Assembly (NCBI RefSeq): GCF_025362455.1 | Contig: NZ_JANYGJ010000237.1 | Span: 1-11,124, forward strand | DNA: 11,124 nucleotides | Direction of reading: 5' to 3' | From: Deinococcus sp. | Lineage (GTDB): Bacteria > Deinococcota > Deinococci > Deinococcales > Deinococcaceae | Translations under genes and position numbers: made by a program | In this document: positions 1 to 6,200 of the stretch, in pieces | How positions within the stretch are numbered: position 1 is the stretch's first letter | Layout of the letters: each line of letters begins with the position of its first letter | The notes under the pieces: model-generated | Seen by the model: the letters and a program-made list of their open reading frames with translations, nothing else | Databases searched by the model: none | What the model was told of the DNA's origin: nothing

Positions 1-7
1 TAACCCC

Positions 8-712
8 TCACACCCCCAAATACCGCTGCACATCCCCCGTCGGCGTATCAGCCGTCAAGCCCGTCTCCACCATCCGGCCCTTCTGCATCACGTAATACCG
101 GTCGGCGAAGGCCCAGGCGAAGTCGAGGTACTGCTCGACCAGCAGCACGGCGACGCGCAACTCACGGCGCACCCGCGTCAGCGCGGCCTCGATCTCCTGC
201 ACGATGCTCGGCTGAATGCCCTCGGTGGGCTCGTCAAGGAGCAAATAGCGCGGCTGGGTGACGAGTGCCCGCCCGATGGCAACCTGCTGCTGCTGCCCGC
301 CGCTGAGGTTGCCCGCCTTGCGGCTTGCCATATCGCGGCAGATCGGAAACAAGTCGTAGACGAGTTCTGGAATCTCCCGCCTGGCAGTTTCGCGGCCACT
401 CAGGGCGGGCAGGCCCATCAGCAGATTCTCGTGGACGCTCAGGTGTGAGAACAGGCCCCGGCCCTGCGGAACGTAGGCCAGGCCGCTGCGGGCACGCTCG
501 AAGGCGGGTGAGTTCTCGACCTGTTCACCGTTCAGGCGCACGCCCCCCGCCGTGACCGGATGCAGCCCGGTGATGGTGCGGAGCAGGGTGGTTTTGCCCA
601 CCCCGTTGCGCCCGATCAGGGTCACGGCCTCGCCGTCTGCTATTTCCAGATTCACGTCCCAGAGCACCTGGCTCTGACCGTGGGCGGCGCTGACCCCTTC
701 AAGCTTGAGCAT
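8..712 (-). CDS. urtE: Urea ABC transporter ATP-binding subunit UrtE
   Basis: A 234-residue ABC ATPase of the branched-chain amino acid/urea (LivF-like) class, energising urea import at the cytoplasmic face of the UrtBC permease. Visible motifs: Walker A GRNGVGKT (residues 34-41), Q-loop VPQGR (81-85), signature LSGGQQQQ (136-143), Walker B LLLDEP (157-162), followed by EGIQPSI, which is characteristic of UrtE, and EQ in place of the switch His (193-194). The ATG at 712 is preceded by AAGGAGG with good spacing. The reading frame overlaps the end of urtD by 14 nt, so translation is probably coupled. It is the last gene of the urtABCDE operon in this window; only 7 bases remain beyond its TGA stop, so a downstream terminator cannot be assessed. 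Family assignment is secure; the urea substrate follows from UrtA and the urease neighbours. Confidence 0.95.
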   Translation of the reverse strand: MLKLEGVSAAHGQSQVLWDVNLEIADGEAVTLIGRNGVGKTTLLRTITGLHPVTAGGVRLNGEQVENSPAFERARSGLAYVPQGRGLFSHLSVHENLLMGLPALSGRETARREIPELVYDLFPICRDMASRKAGNLSGGQQQQVAIGRALVTQPRYLLLDEPTEGIQPSIVQEIEAALTRVRRELRVAVLLVEQYLDFAWAFADRYYVMQKGRMVETGLTADTPTGDVQRYLGV

Positions 713-1529
713 GGCGGGCCTCCTTGTCGGTGGCTTCCTTGGGTCTACCCAGATAGATCTCCATCACGTCCGGGTCGGCCCGCAGACTCGCCAGGTCGCC
801 CTCGCGGAAGACCTGGCCCTGGTGCAGCACGGTGATCGGGGCGCCCAGCAGTTCGACGAAAGCCATGTCATGGTCAATGACCAGCACGGTATGCTGCCCG
901 GCCAGCGTGCGGATCAGCTCGGCGGTCTTGGCGGTCTCCTGGGCAGTCATTCCAGCGGTGGGTTCGTCGAGCAGCAGCAGTTCGGGGTCGGAGGCGACCA
1001 CCATGCCGATCTCCAGCCACTGTTTTTCGCCGTGCGCCAGGCCAGCGGCGAGGTCATCTGCTTTGTGGCGCAGGCCCACCAGATCGAGCAGTTCATCCAC
1101 CCGTTTTGACTGGGCTGCGCCCGCGCCGAGCTTGAAGCTGCTCAGCACCCCTTTGGCCGGTTTGCTGGCGACGAGCAGGTTTTCACGGACGCTGAGGCCG
1201 TCCAGCACGCCAGGCGCCTGGAACTTGCGGCAGATGCCTAAGTTCGCGATGCGGTGCTCCGAGAGCTTCACGATGGACTGGCCCCGGTAGCGCACGTCGC
1301 CGCTTTCCGGCTGCACCTTGCCGATGATCGTGTCGAGCAGCGTGGATTTGCCCGCACCGTTGGGGCCGATCAGCACCCGCAGCGAGCCGCGCGGCACCTG
1401 CAAACTCAGGTTGGTCAGCGCCTTGAAACCGTCGAAACTGACGGTGACGTTCTCGACCTCTAGCAGCAGTTCGCCGGAAACGGGGGGATGAACCGGGAAG
1501 ATCTTGTCGGACAATTTATTACCGGGCAT
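699..1529 (-). CDS. urtD: Urea ABC transporter ATP-binding subunit UrtD
   Basis: A 276-residue ABC ATPase of the LivG-like class, partner of UrtE. Walker A GPNGAGKST spans residues 55-63, the Q-loop glutamine is 104 (KFQAP), the signature is the UrtD-type LAHGEKQWLEIG (164-175) instead of LSGGQ, Walker B is LLLLDEP (185-191) and the H-loop is IDHDM (218-222). About 20 residues precede the first conserved strand, a common feature of UrtD. The start ATG at 1529 has GGAGG 6-7 nt upstream and overlaps the urtC stop by 11 nt, which supports this start. The end overlaps urtE by 14 nt. The protein acts in the cytoplasm on the urea permease. Confidence 0.95.
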   Translation of the reverse strand: MPGNKLSDKIFPVHPPVSGELLLEVENVTVSFDGFKALTNLSLQVPRGSLRVLIGPNGAGKSTLLDTIIGKVQPESGDVRYRGQSIVKLSEHRIANLGICRKFQAPGVLDGLSVRENLLVASKPAKGVLSSFKLGAGAAQSKRVDELLDLVGLRHKADDLAAGLAHGEKQWLEIGMVVASDPELLLLDEPTAGMTAQETAKTAELIRTLAGQHTVLVIDHDMAFVELLGAPITVLHQGQVFREGDLASLRADPDVMEIYLGRPKEATDKEARHAQA

Positions 1530-2580
1530 CCGAGACCTCCTGAACGCCTTGCAGCGCGGGCTGGACCTTCTTCACGTGGCGACCCTGCAAGAGCCCGGCC
1601 ACGCCCTGCGGCAGCACCAGCACGACCAGCACAAACAGCGCCCCCATGACATACAGCCAGGCGTCGGGGGCGGCGCTCGAAATCCGGTCCTTGGCGAGCT
1701 GCCCGGCGACCAGGCCCACCACCGCGCCAATCAGGTTATTTCGTCCGCCCAGCGCCACCCAGACCACCAGTTCGATGCTGAAGGTCACGCCGATCATGGC
1801 CGGGGAAATGGTGCCGAGGTGGACGGTATACAGCGCCCCGCTCAGGCCCGACAGCAGTCCCCCGAAAGCGAAGGCAGCGATCTTGTAGGCGACGGGGTTG
1901 TAGCCCAGGAAGCGCACCCGGTTCTCGTTGTCGCGGATGGCAGTCAGCAGCGAGCCGAAATGGGTTCGCAGCAACCAGGCGGTGAGCGCCATGCACGTGC
2001 CCAGCACCGCCAGCGTCACCCAGTACAGGCCCCGCGTGGTGTCGCCGCGCAGGTTGATGCCCAGGAACGTCTGGAAATCGGTGATGCCGTTGGTGCCGGA
2101 GGTCAGCCCCTGCGAGCCGTTGAGCCAGGTGACGAAGGCCAGTACCAGCGCCTGCGTGATGATGCTGACGTACACGCCGGTAATCCTGCGCCGGAACATC
2201 AGCCAGGCAATCAGGCCAGCGGTGAGCGCCGGGAGAATCAGCACCATGCTCAGGGCAAACGGGGCGCTGGCGAACGGTTTCCAGAACCAGGGCAGGGCCT
2301 CGACGCCGTTGTAGAGCATGAAATCCGGCAACTCACCTTTGGCCGTCGCCACCAGCTTGAGGTGCATGGCGAGCGCGTAGCCGCCCAGCCCGAAGAACAG
2401 GCCCTGACCCAGGCTCAGGATGCCCCCTCTCCCCCACACCACCATGATGCCGATGGCGGCGATACTCAGCGCCAACACCCGCCCCAGCAGCGTGAGTGGG
2501 TAGGCGCCGAGGTAGAAAGGAGCCAGGGCCAGCGCCACCGCTACAATGGCCAGCAAAGCATTCTGCGTCAGCTTGTTCAT
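1519..2580 (-). CDS. urtC: Urea ABC transporter permease UrtC
   Basis: A 353-residue polytopic inner-membrane permease of the LivM class. It opens with a hydrophobic helix (about residues 8-25). The family motif GRGGILSLGQG lies at 50-60, and the C-terminal half carries GLSGALYT, SIELVVWVALGG and NNLIGAVVG segments typical of UrtC. I start at the ATG at 2580 rather than at the longer open frame reaching 2631: this ATG forms an ATGA overlap with the urtB stop, and the 17 upstream residues are polar and charged and would precede the first helix for no evident reason. The upstream Shine-Dalgarno is weak (GGAAG), consistent with translational coupling to urtB. The downstream gene urtD begins inside its last codons. 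It forms the channel together with UrtB. Confidence 0.93.
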   Translation of the reverse strand: MNKLTQNALLAIVAVALALAPFYLGAYPLTLLGRVLALSIAAIGIMVVWGRGGILSLGQGLFFGLGGYALAMHLKLVATAKGELPDFMLYNGVEALPWFWKPFASAPFALSMVLILPALTAGLIAWLMFRRRITGVYVSIITQALVLAFVTWLNGSQGLTSGTNGITDFQTFLGINLRGDTTRGLYWVTLAVLGTCMALTAWLLRTHFGSLLTAIRDNENRVRFLGYNPVAYKIAAFAFGGLLSGLSGALYTVHLGTISPAMIGVTFSIELVVWVALGGRNNLIGAVVGLVAGQLAKDRISSAAPDAWLYVMGALFVLVVLVLPQGVAGLLQGRHVKKVQPALQGVQEVSDAR

Positions 2581-3482
2581 GCGTCTTCCAGAGCGCGGGA
2601 ACGGGTGGGAATCAGCCCCTTCGGCTTCCACTGGAGGAAGGCCACCACCAGAATGAGCATGATCGCCTGGGCCAGACTGGAACTGGTGATGCCCTCGGCC
2701 AGCGCGGTGGTAAAACCCAGCAGCAGCGCCGCCGCGCCCGCGCCCAGCACGCTGCCGACGCCACCGACCACGACGACTAAAAAGGCGTTAACGATGTAGG
2801 CCGCGCCCACCGTCGGGTTGACCGGCGAGAGCAGCGCCAGCCCCACGCCCGCCACACCCGCAATGCCCGCGCCCAGTGCGAAGACGAGCATATCCAGCCG
2901 CCGGGTATTGACGCCGAGCGCCGCCGCCATCTCGCGGTTCTGATTCACGGCCCGGACGTGCATGCCGAATCTGCTACGGCCCAGCAGCCACCACATCCCG
3001 AACAACACCAGCGCGGCCAGCACGATCACGAACAACCGGACGTAGGGGAAACTCAGGCCGCTCAGCAGTCCAGAGGTGATGTTCACGGCGCCGTTCAGCC
3101 AGTCGGGGGCCGTCACGGGCACCCCCGTCGAGCCGAAGATCTGCCGCGCGGCCTGCTGGAGAATCAGGCTGATGCCCCAGGTCGCCAGCAATGTATCGAG
3201 CGGGCGTCCATACAGGCGGCGAATCACGGCGACCTCCAGCAGCGCGCCGAGCAGCGCCGTGCCGACGAAGGCCAGCGGGAAGGCCAGCCACAAAAAGCCC
3301 GGCCCCGTCACCTTGGCCGCCATGAAGGTCAGATACCCGCCGATCATCAGGAATTCGCCGTGCGCCATGTTGATGACCCGCATCAGCCCGAAGCTGAGCG
3401 CCAGCCCCAGCGCCGTGAGCAGCAGCAGGCTGGCGACGGATAGGCCGGTGAACAGTTGGCTGGAGATAAACACGGGGTCCAT
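2577..3482 (-). CDS. urtB: Urea ABC transporter permease UrtB
   Basis: A 301-residue inner-membrane permease of the LivH class. The first helix (residues 10-34) leads into the family hallmark RVINMAHGEF (35-44). Later come the glycine-rich GGVGSVLGAGAAALLLG segment and a final hydrophobic helix ending in LQWKPKGL. The chosen ATG at 3482 has AAGGAG 5-6 nt upstream; the open frame continues to 3566, but those 28 extra residues are proline/arginine-rich and carry no Shine-Dalgarno-supported start. Some UrtB proteins have a long N-terminal extracytoplasmic extension; this one has the compact LivH-like form. The gene overlaps urtC by ATGA. It is separated from urtA by a 261-bp spacer with a strong stem-loop. 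Confidence 0.93.
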   Translation of the reverse strand: MDPVFISSQLFTGLSVASLLLLTALGLALSFGLMRVINMAHGEFLMIGGYLTFMAAKVTGPGFLWLAFPLAFVGTALLGALLEVAVIRRLYGRPLDTLLATWGISLILQQAARQIFGSTGVPVTAPDWLNGAVNITSGLLSGLSFPYVRLFVIVLAALVLFGMWWLLGRSRFGMHVRAVNQNREMAAALGVNTRRLDMLVFALGAGIAGVAGVGLALLSPVNPTVGAAYIVNAFLVVVVGGVGSVLGAGAAALLLGFTTALAEGITSSSLAQAIMLILVVAFLQWKPKGLIPTRSRALEDA

Positions 3483-3743
3483 GAGGCTCCTTAGTAGAGG
3501 ACTTGCGGCTTGTCGCGGGAGCGGAGGTGGGAACAGACGGAGGGCGTTCGCTGCGCTCATTCCCATTCAGCCTCGCTGCTCAGCGGTGAGCTAAAAACGT
3601 CGGCTCGTTGCTCTCTTTTGAGTTCATCTGGATCATCAAAAGTCCTGCCTTCTCGAAAGCTCCTCTCAATCAAAACCAGGCGCACGGAGCCCAGGGGACC
3701 GCTCTCCCCCACCGGCTCCGCCCGCCTGATTCACGCCCTCAAC
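3483..3743. other. urtA-urtB spacer, non-coding
   Basis: A 261-bp gap inside an otherwise overlapping operon. I find no convincing gene in it. On the urtA transcript it holds, in order, a strong stem-loop (3685-3720), a weaker AT-rich dyad CTTTTGA/TCAAAAG (3615-3621 and 3636-3642), and a small perfect GCTCA/TGAGC hairpin (3578-3591). The sequence around 3541-3600 resembles a decayed intergenic repeat, but no second copy is visible in the window. Confidence 0.6.
3685..3720 (-). terminator. Stem-loop after urtA, possible attenuator or mRNA-stabilising hairpin
   Basis: Outer arms CGGAGCC (3685-3691) and GGCTCCG (3714-3720) are perfectly complementary. Inside them GGGGA (3694-3698) pairs with TCCCC (3705-3709) around a 6-nt loop. 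In the direction of urt transcription the hairpin begins 23 nt after the urtA stop and is followed within about 10 nt by GGTTTTGATT. That is a short U-run rather than a full terminator tail, so partial termination or protection of the urtA mRNA end is more likely than complete termination. The effect would be more UrtA than membrane subunits. Confidence 0.5.
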
Positions 3744-4934
3744 TCAGGGGCAGGTCTTGCCGGGGAAGGCGAGTTTGTCGTAGGGCTGCGGGGCGACCAC
3801 GCCCTTGCTCTGACTGATGACCTTGAACTGGCCGCCCGCGCCGGAGATGCCGGTATACACGGCCTGGGTCAGCGAGCCGTTGGCGTCCACGGTGATCTTG
3901 CCGAGCGGGCTGTCCATGCTGATGCCCACGATGGCCTTGCGGACAGCGGCGGGCTCGAAGGACTTGGCCTTCTCCACGGCGGCCTTCCAGAGGTACACGT
4001 CCATGTAGGCGTGGGCCATCGGGTCGGTGATGGCGGCGTTCTTGCCAAACTTGGCCTGGTAGGCGGTCACGAACTTCTTGTTGGCGGCGCTGGGCAGGCT
4101 CTGGAAGTAGTTCCAGGTGGCGTACTGGCCGGTCAGCAGGGCCGGGCCGATGGACTGGGCCTCCTGCTCGGCAATGGAAAAGCTGATGACGGGAAGGCTG
4201 GCCGCCGTGTATCCAGCCGCCTGGTACTGCTTGAAGAACGACACGTTGCTGTCGCCGTTGAGCGTGTTGATGATGACCTGCGGCTTGGCGGCCTTGATCT
4301 TGTTGATGACGCTACTGAACTCGGTGCCGCCCAGCGCGACGTACTCCTCACCGGCCAGGGTCGCTTTCATATCGGTGATGTGCTTTTTCAGGATCAGGTT
4401 GGCGGTGCGCGGGTAGACGTAGTCGCTGCCGAGCAGGAAGATGTTCTTGTAGCCCTTGCTCAGCGCCCACTCCAGTGCGGGCAGCGCCTGCTGGTTGGGC
4501 TGGGCACCCGTGTAGATGATGTTGGGGCTGCACTCGTTGCCCTCGAACTGCACCGGGTAAAACAGCAGGCCCCCCTGCTTCTCGAAGACCGGCAACATGG
4601 CCTTGCGGCTCGCGCTGGTCCAGCCGCCGAACACGGTCGCCACCTTGTCCTGGGTCAGCAGCTTCTCGGCCTTGGTGGCAAACGTCGGCCAGTCCGAGGC
4701 GCCGTCTTCCTTGACGACCTCGATTTTCTTGCCCAGCACGCCGCCCTTGGCGTTGATCTCGTCCACGGCGAGCTGGGCGGCGTTGGCGACGGTGATCTCC
4801 GAAATCGACATGGTGCCGGTCAGAGAGTGCAGCACCCCGACCTTAACGGTGCTCTGGGCCACGGCGCTGCCGCACAACAATCCGAGCGAGAGAAAGATCA
4901 GGCGTGCGCTGCGGGCATGAATGATGTTCGACAT
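3744..4934 (-). CDS. urtA: Urea ABC transporter substrate-binding protein UrtA
   Basis: A 396-residue periplasmic binding protein of the Leu/Ile/Val-type fold, the urea receptor of the transporter. Residues 1-26 form a Sec signal peptide: a basic N-terminus, hydrophobic LIFLSLGLL, then AVA before Q27. There is no proper lipobox. The mature start TVKVGVLHSLTG, the segment GTMSISE, and GLLFYPVQFEG followed by YTGAQPNQQ are characteristic of UrtA rather than generic LivJ or the amide-binding paralogues. The ATG at 4934 is preceded by AGGGGGAA. The frame is also open up to an ATG at 5006, but that start would put 24 extra residues in front of the signal peptide. It is first in the operon and divergent from ureAB, with a shared control region between. 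Confidence 0.95.
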   Translation of the reverse strand: MSNIIHARSARLIFLSLGLLCGSAVAQSTVKVGVLHSLTGTMSISEITVANAAQLAVDEINAKGGVLGKKIEVVKEDGASDWPTFATKAEKLLTQDKVATVFGGWTSASRKAMLPVFEKQGGLLFYPVQFEGNECSPNIIYTGAQPNQQALPALEWALSKGYKNIFLLGSDYVYPRTANLILKKHITDMKATLAGEEYVALGGTEFSSVINKIKAAKPQVIINTLNGDSNVSFFKQYQAAGYTAASLPVISFSIAEQEAQSIGPALLTGQYATWNYFQSLPSAANKKFVTAYQAKFGKNAAITDPMAHAYMDVYLWKAAVEKAKSFEPAAVRKAIVGISMDSPLGKITVDANGSLTQAVYTGISGAGGQFKVISQSKGVVAPQPYDKLAFPGKTCP

Positions 4935-5009
4935 GTGTTCCCCCTGGAGTGGTCGGCTGGGCGCCGGAACAGATTGCGTCCCCCGGATACCGACCTTCAC
5001 ATTCATTCT

Positions 5010-5043
5010 TGCATTATGTTTCCCAAATGTCGAACAAAATGCA
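5010..5043. promoter_or_regulatory. Operator-like dyad I, urtA-proximal
   Basis: Arms TGCATTATGTT (5010-5020) and AACAAAATGCA (5033-5043) are inverted copies with 10 of 11 positions matching, 12 bp apart, 34 bp in all. The left arm covers the CATAAT -10 candidate of urtA and the right arm covers where its -35 would be, so a bound protein would either block RNA polymerase or replace the missing -35 contact. The regulator is unknown. Confidence 0.5.
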
Positions 5044-5081
5044 CAGATAGGTTAGACATGCTGGGATGTAGGGCTCAATCC

Positions 5082-5115
5082 TGCATTTTGTAGAACACAT
5101 ATCAGACAATGTTCA
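5082..5115. promoter_or_regulatory. Operator-like dyad II, ureAB-proximal
   Basis: Left arm TGCATTTTGT (5082-5091) is a perfect inverted copy of ACAAAATGCA in dyad I. Exactly 24 bp away centre to centre, the same spacing as in dyad I, lies a weaker partner ACAATGTTCA (5106-5115), matching 7 of 10 positions. The two dyads are 72 bp apart centre to centre. The shared geometry is what suggests a regulator binding site rather than chance. Confidence 0.42.
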
Positions 5116-5230
5116 CGCCATGTCCAGCTCGGATTGGACCGACTCCAGGGAGGCCACACCCACACCGGGAACGCGCCGGATAGCAGGGCGCATGTCATCC
5201 TGAGCAGAGCATTCACCCACAGGAGCTCCC

Positions 5231-5911
5231 ATGCAACTAACCGAACGCGAGCGCGACAAGCTGCTGATCTTCACCGCCGCCGAGGTGGCCCGCAGGCGTA
5301 AGGCGCGCGGCCTGAAACTCAATCACCCGGAAGCCGTCGCGCTGATAACCGCCGAAGTTTTGGAAGGCGTGCGCGACGGGCGCAGCGTGCAGGAGCTGAT
5401 GAGCTGGGGCGCGGGCATCCTGACTCCCGAAGATGTGATGGACGGCGTGCCGGAGCTGATCCACGACATTCAGGTCGAGGGCACCTTCCCCGACGGCACC
5501 AAACTGGTGACCATTCACGACCCGATTCGCGGAGGCCGCAGCCGCGTGGTGGCCGGTGAATACCTGCTGCAAGGGGGCGACATCGAACTCAACGCCGGAC
5601 GCCCCGTGACCGCGCTGGTGGTCGCCAACACGGCGGACCGGCCCATTCAGGTCGGCAGCCACTTCCACTTTTTCGAGGTCAACGCCGCGCTCAGATTTGA
5701 CCGCGCTGCCGCGTATGGCACCCGATTGAACATCCCCGCCGGAACCGCCGTGCGCTTCGAGCCGGGCGAGGAGAGGGGAGTCGAGGTCGTGCCCCTGGGC
5801 GGCAGCCGAACCGTGTACGGCATGAACAATCTGGTCGGCGGCGATCTGGAAGCCGAGCGCGAGCGGGCGATGCATAGAGCGGTTGAGGCGGGGTTTGTGG
5901 ATGGGGAGTAG
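5231..5911 (+). CDS. ureAB: Urease subunit gamma/beta fusion UreAB
   Basis: A 226-residue structural subunit of urease (urea + H2O to ammonia and carbamate). Residues 1 to about 100 are a full gamma domain: LTERERDKLLIF, NHPEAVALI, the SWG motif and TFPDGTKLVTIHDPI. Residues about 107-207 are a beta domain: GEYLLQGGDIELNAGRP, the hallmark QVGSHFHFFEVN (140-151), RLNIPAGTAVRFEPGE and the terminal NNLVGGD. The two are separate genes in Klebsiella but fused in Helicobacter and some other lineages; the residual linker here is only a few residues. The C-terminus adds a short charged tail (208-226), without the long Helicobacter extension. The start ATG has AGGAG 6 nt upstream. ureC follows after an unusual repeat-rich gap. 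The assignment is secure. Confidence 0.95.
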   Translation: MQLTERERDKLLIFTAAEVARRRKARGLKLNHPEAVALITAEVLEGVRDGRSVQELMSWGAGILTPEDVMDGVPELIHDIQVEGTFPDGTKLVTIHDPIRGGRSRVVAGEYLLQGGDIELNAGRPVTALVVANTADRPIQVGSHFHFFEVNAALRFDRAAAYGTRLNIPAGTAVRFEPGEERGVEVVPLGGSRTVYGMNNLVGGDLEAERERAMHRAVEAGFVDGE

Positions 5912-6190
5912 GGAGGCGGTGCGCGGTGCGCGATGCGCGGGGGAAGTGGGGCGCGGCTGCGCCGCTGGTGGGGAGTGGGGAGTGGGAACAGATAAGGGCA
6001 TGAGCTGGCGCTCACTTCCCCTCACCCCGCCGCTACGCGGCTCCCCTCTCCCGCAGGGGGCGAGGGGTGGGCAGCAGCGTACCCGTCGCTCTTTCCCCAC
6101 TTTTCCCACTCCCCACTCCCCACTCCCCACTGCCGTCCTCCCCGCGTCCCGCGCACCGCACCCCGCGCCCCCTGCTTTCACAAACTCACC
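5912..6190. repeat. Hairpin- and G-run-rich intergenic repeat between ureAB and ureC
   Basis: This spacer is built from heptad tandem units and nested inverted repeats. GGTGCGC occurs twice then as GATGCGC (5918-5938), GTGGGGA-type units occur three times (5968-5988), and CTCCCCA-type units more than three times (6109-6130). Outer arms 5916-5925 and 6150-6159 are perfect 10-bp complements, and middle arms 5968-5988 and 6103-6123 are perfect 21-bp complements. Inner CCCCTC (6018-6023) pairs with GAGGGG (6062-6067). Small perfect hairpins sit at 5953-5965, 6001-6014 and 6029-6041. The ureC frame has no stop through this stretch, but the sequence is low in complexity and not protein-like. It resembles a family of dispersed non-coding repeats; whether other copies exist cannot be seen here. 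Confidence 0.75.
5968..6123. repeat. 21-bp perfect inverted repeat with G-quadruplex potential
   Basis: The left arm (5968-5988) is a GTGGGGA tandem and the right arm (6103-6123) its exact reverse complement. The plus strand has G-runs at 5970-5973, 5977-5980, 5984-5986 and 5996-5998 with loops of 3, 3 and 9. The minus strand has five G-runs opposite C-runs at 6095-6098, 6105-6107, 6111-6114, 6118-6121 and 6125-6128, mostly with 3-nt loops. The same DNA could fold either as a long hairpin or as quadruplexes. Confidence 0.7.
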
Positions 6191-6200
6191 CGGAGGGCCT

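Larger units (their letters stand above)
4935..5230. promoter_or_regulatory. Divergent control region between urtA and ureAB
   Basis: This 296-bp region separates the urea-transport and urease operons. Positions 5000-5115 are clearly AT-richer than the surrounding genes. A good minus-strand -10 hexamer, CATAAT (5018 to 5013), lacks a recognisable -35, as in activator-dependent promoters. An alternative minus-strand pair is TTGAGC (5078 to 5073) and TAACCT (5054 to 5049) with an 18-bp spacer. No convincing plus-strand promoter stands out for ureAB. Two dyads built on the same half-site (5010-5043 and 5082-5115) are listed separately. From 5116 to 5219 I see only minor hairpins, for example GCGCC/GGCGC at 5173-5191. 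AGGAG at 5220-5224 is the ureAB ribosome-binding site. Confidence 0.6.

Noticed and set aside
1504..2799. Long plus-strand open frame opposite urtC/urtB
   Set aside because: A shadow of GC-rich codons: glutamine/histidine/alanine-rich translation with no family features, antisense to well-supported permease genes.
3578..3591. GCTCA/TGAGC hairpin similar to one at 6001-6014, considered as a shared repeat
   Set aside because: Only a 5-bp arm is shared, in opposite arm order with different flanks; this is expected by chance in GC-rich spacers.
4935..5006. N-terminal extension of UrtA from the in-frame ATG at 5006, possibly leaderless after the CATAAT at 5018 to 5013
   Set aside because: It would place 24 polar residues before a complete signal peptide, while ATG 4934 has its own ribosome-binding site. 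Kept only as a low-probability alternative.
5011..5027. Sigma-54-like GG-N10-GC spacing on the minus strand upstream of urtA
   Set aside because: Only the GG and GC dinucleotides fit (TGG, then GC in AATGCA); the rest of the -24/-12 consensus is absent, and Deinococcus-type genomes are not known to carry RpoN.
3510..5093. Long plus-strand open frame opposite urtA
   Set aside because: Antisense shadow of urtA with repetitive Gly/Leu/Val/Asp translation and no recognisable domain.
5971..6130. Possible CRISPR or direct-repeat array in the GTGGGGA/CTCCCCA tracts
   Set aside because: The units are contiguous heptads without unique spacers, so this is a tandem repeat.
5883..6200. In-frame open extension upstream of ureC
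   Set aside because: It translates a repeat-rich spacer and the end of ureAB in another frame; the conserved UreC N-terminus and a good Shine-Dalgarno begin at 6201.
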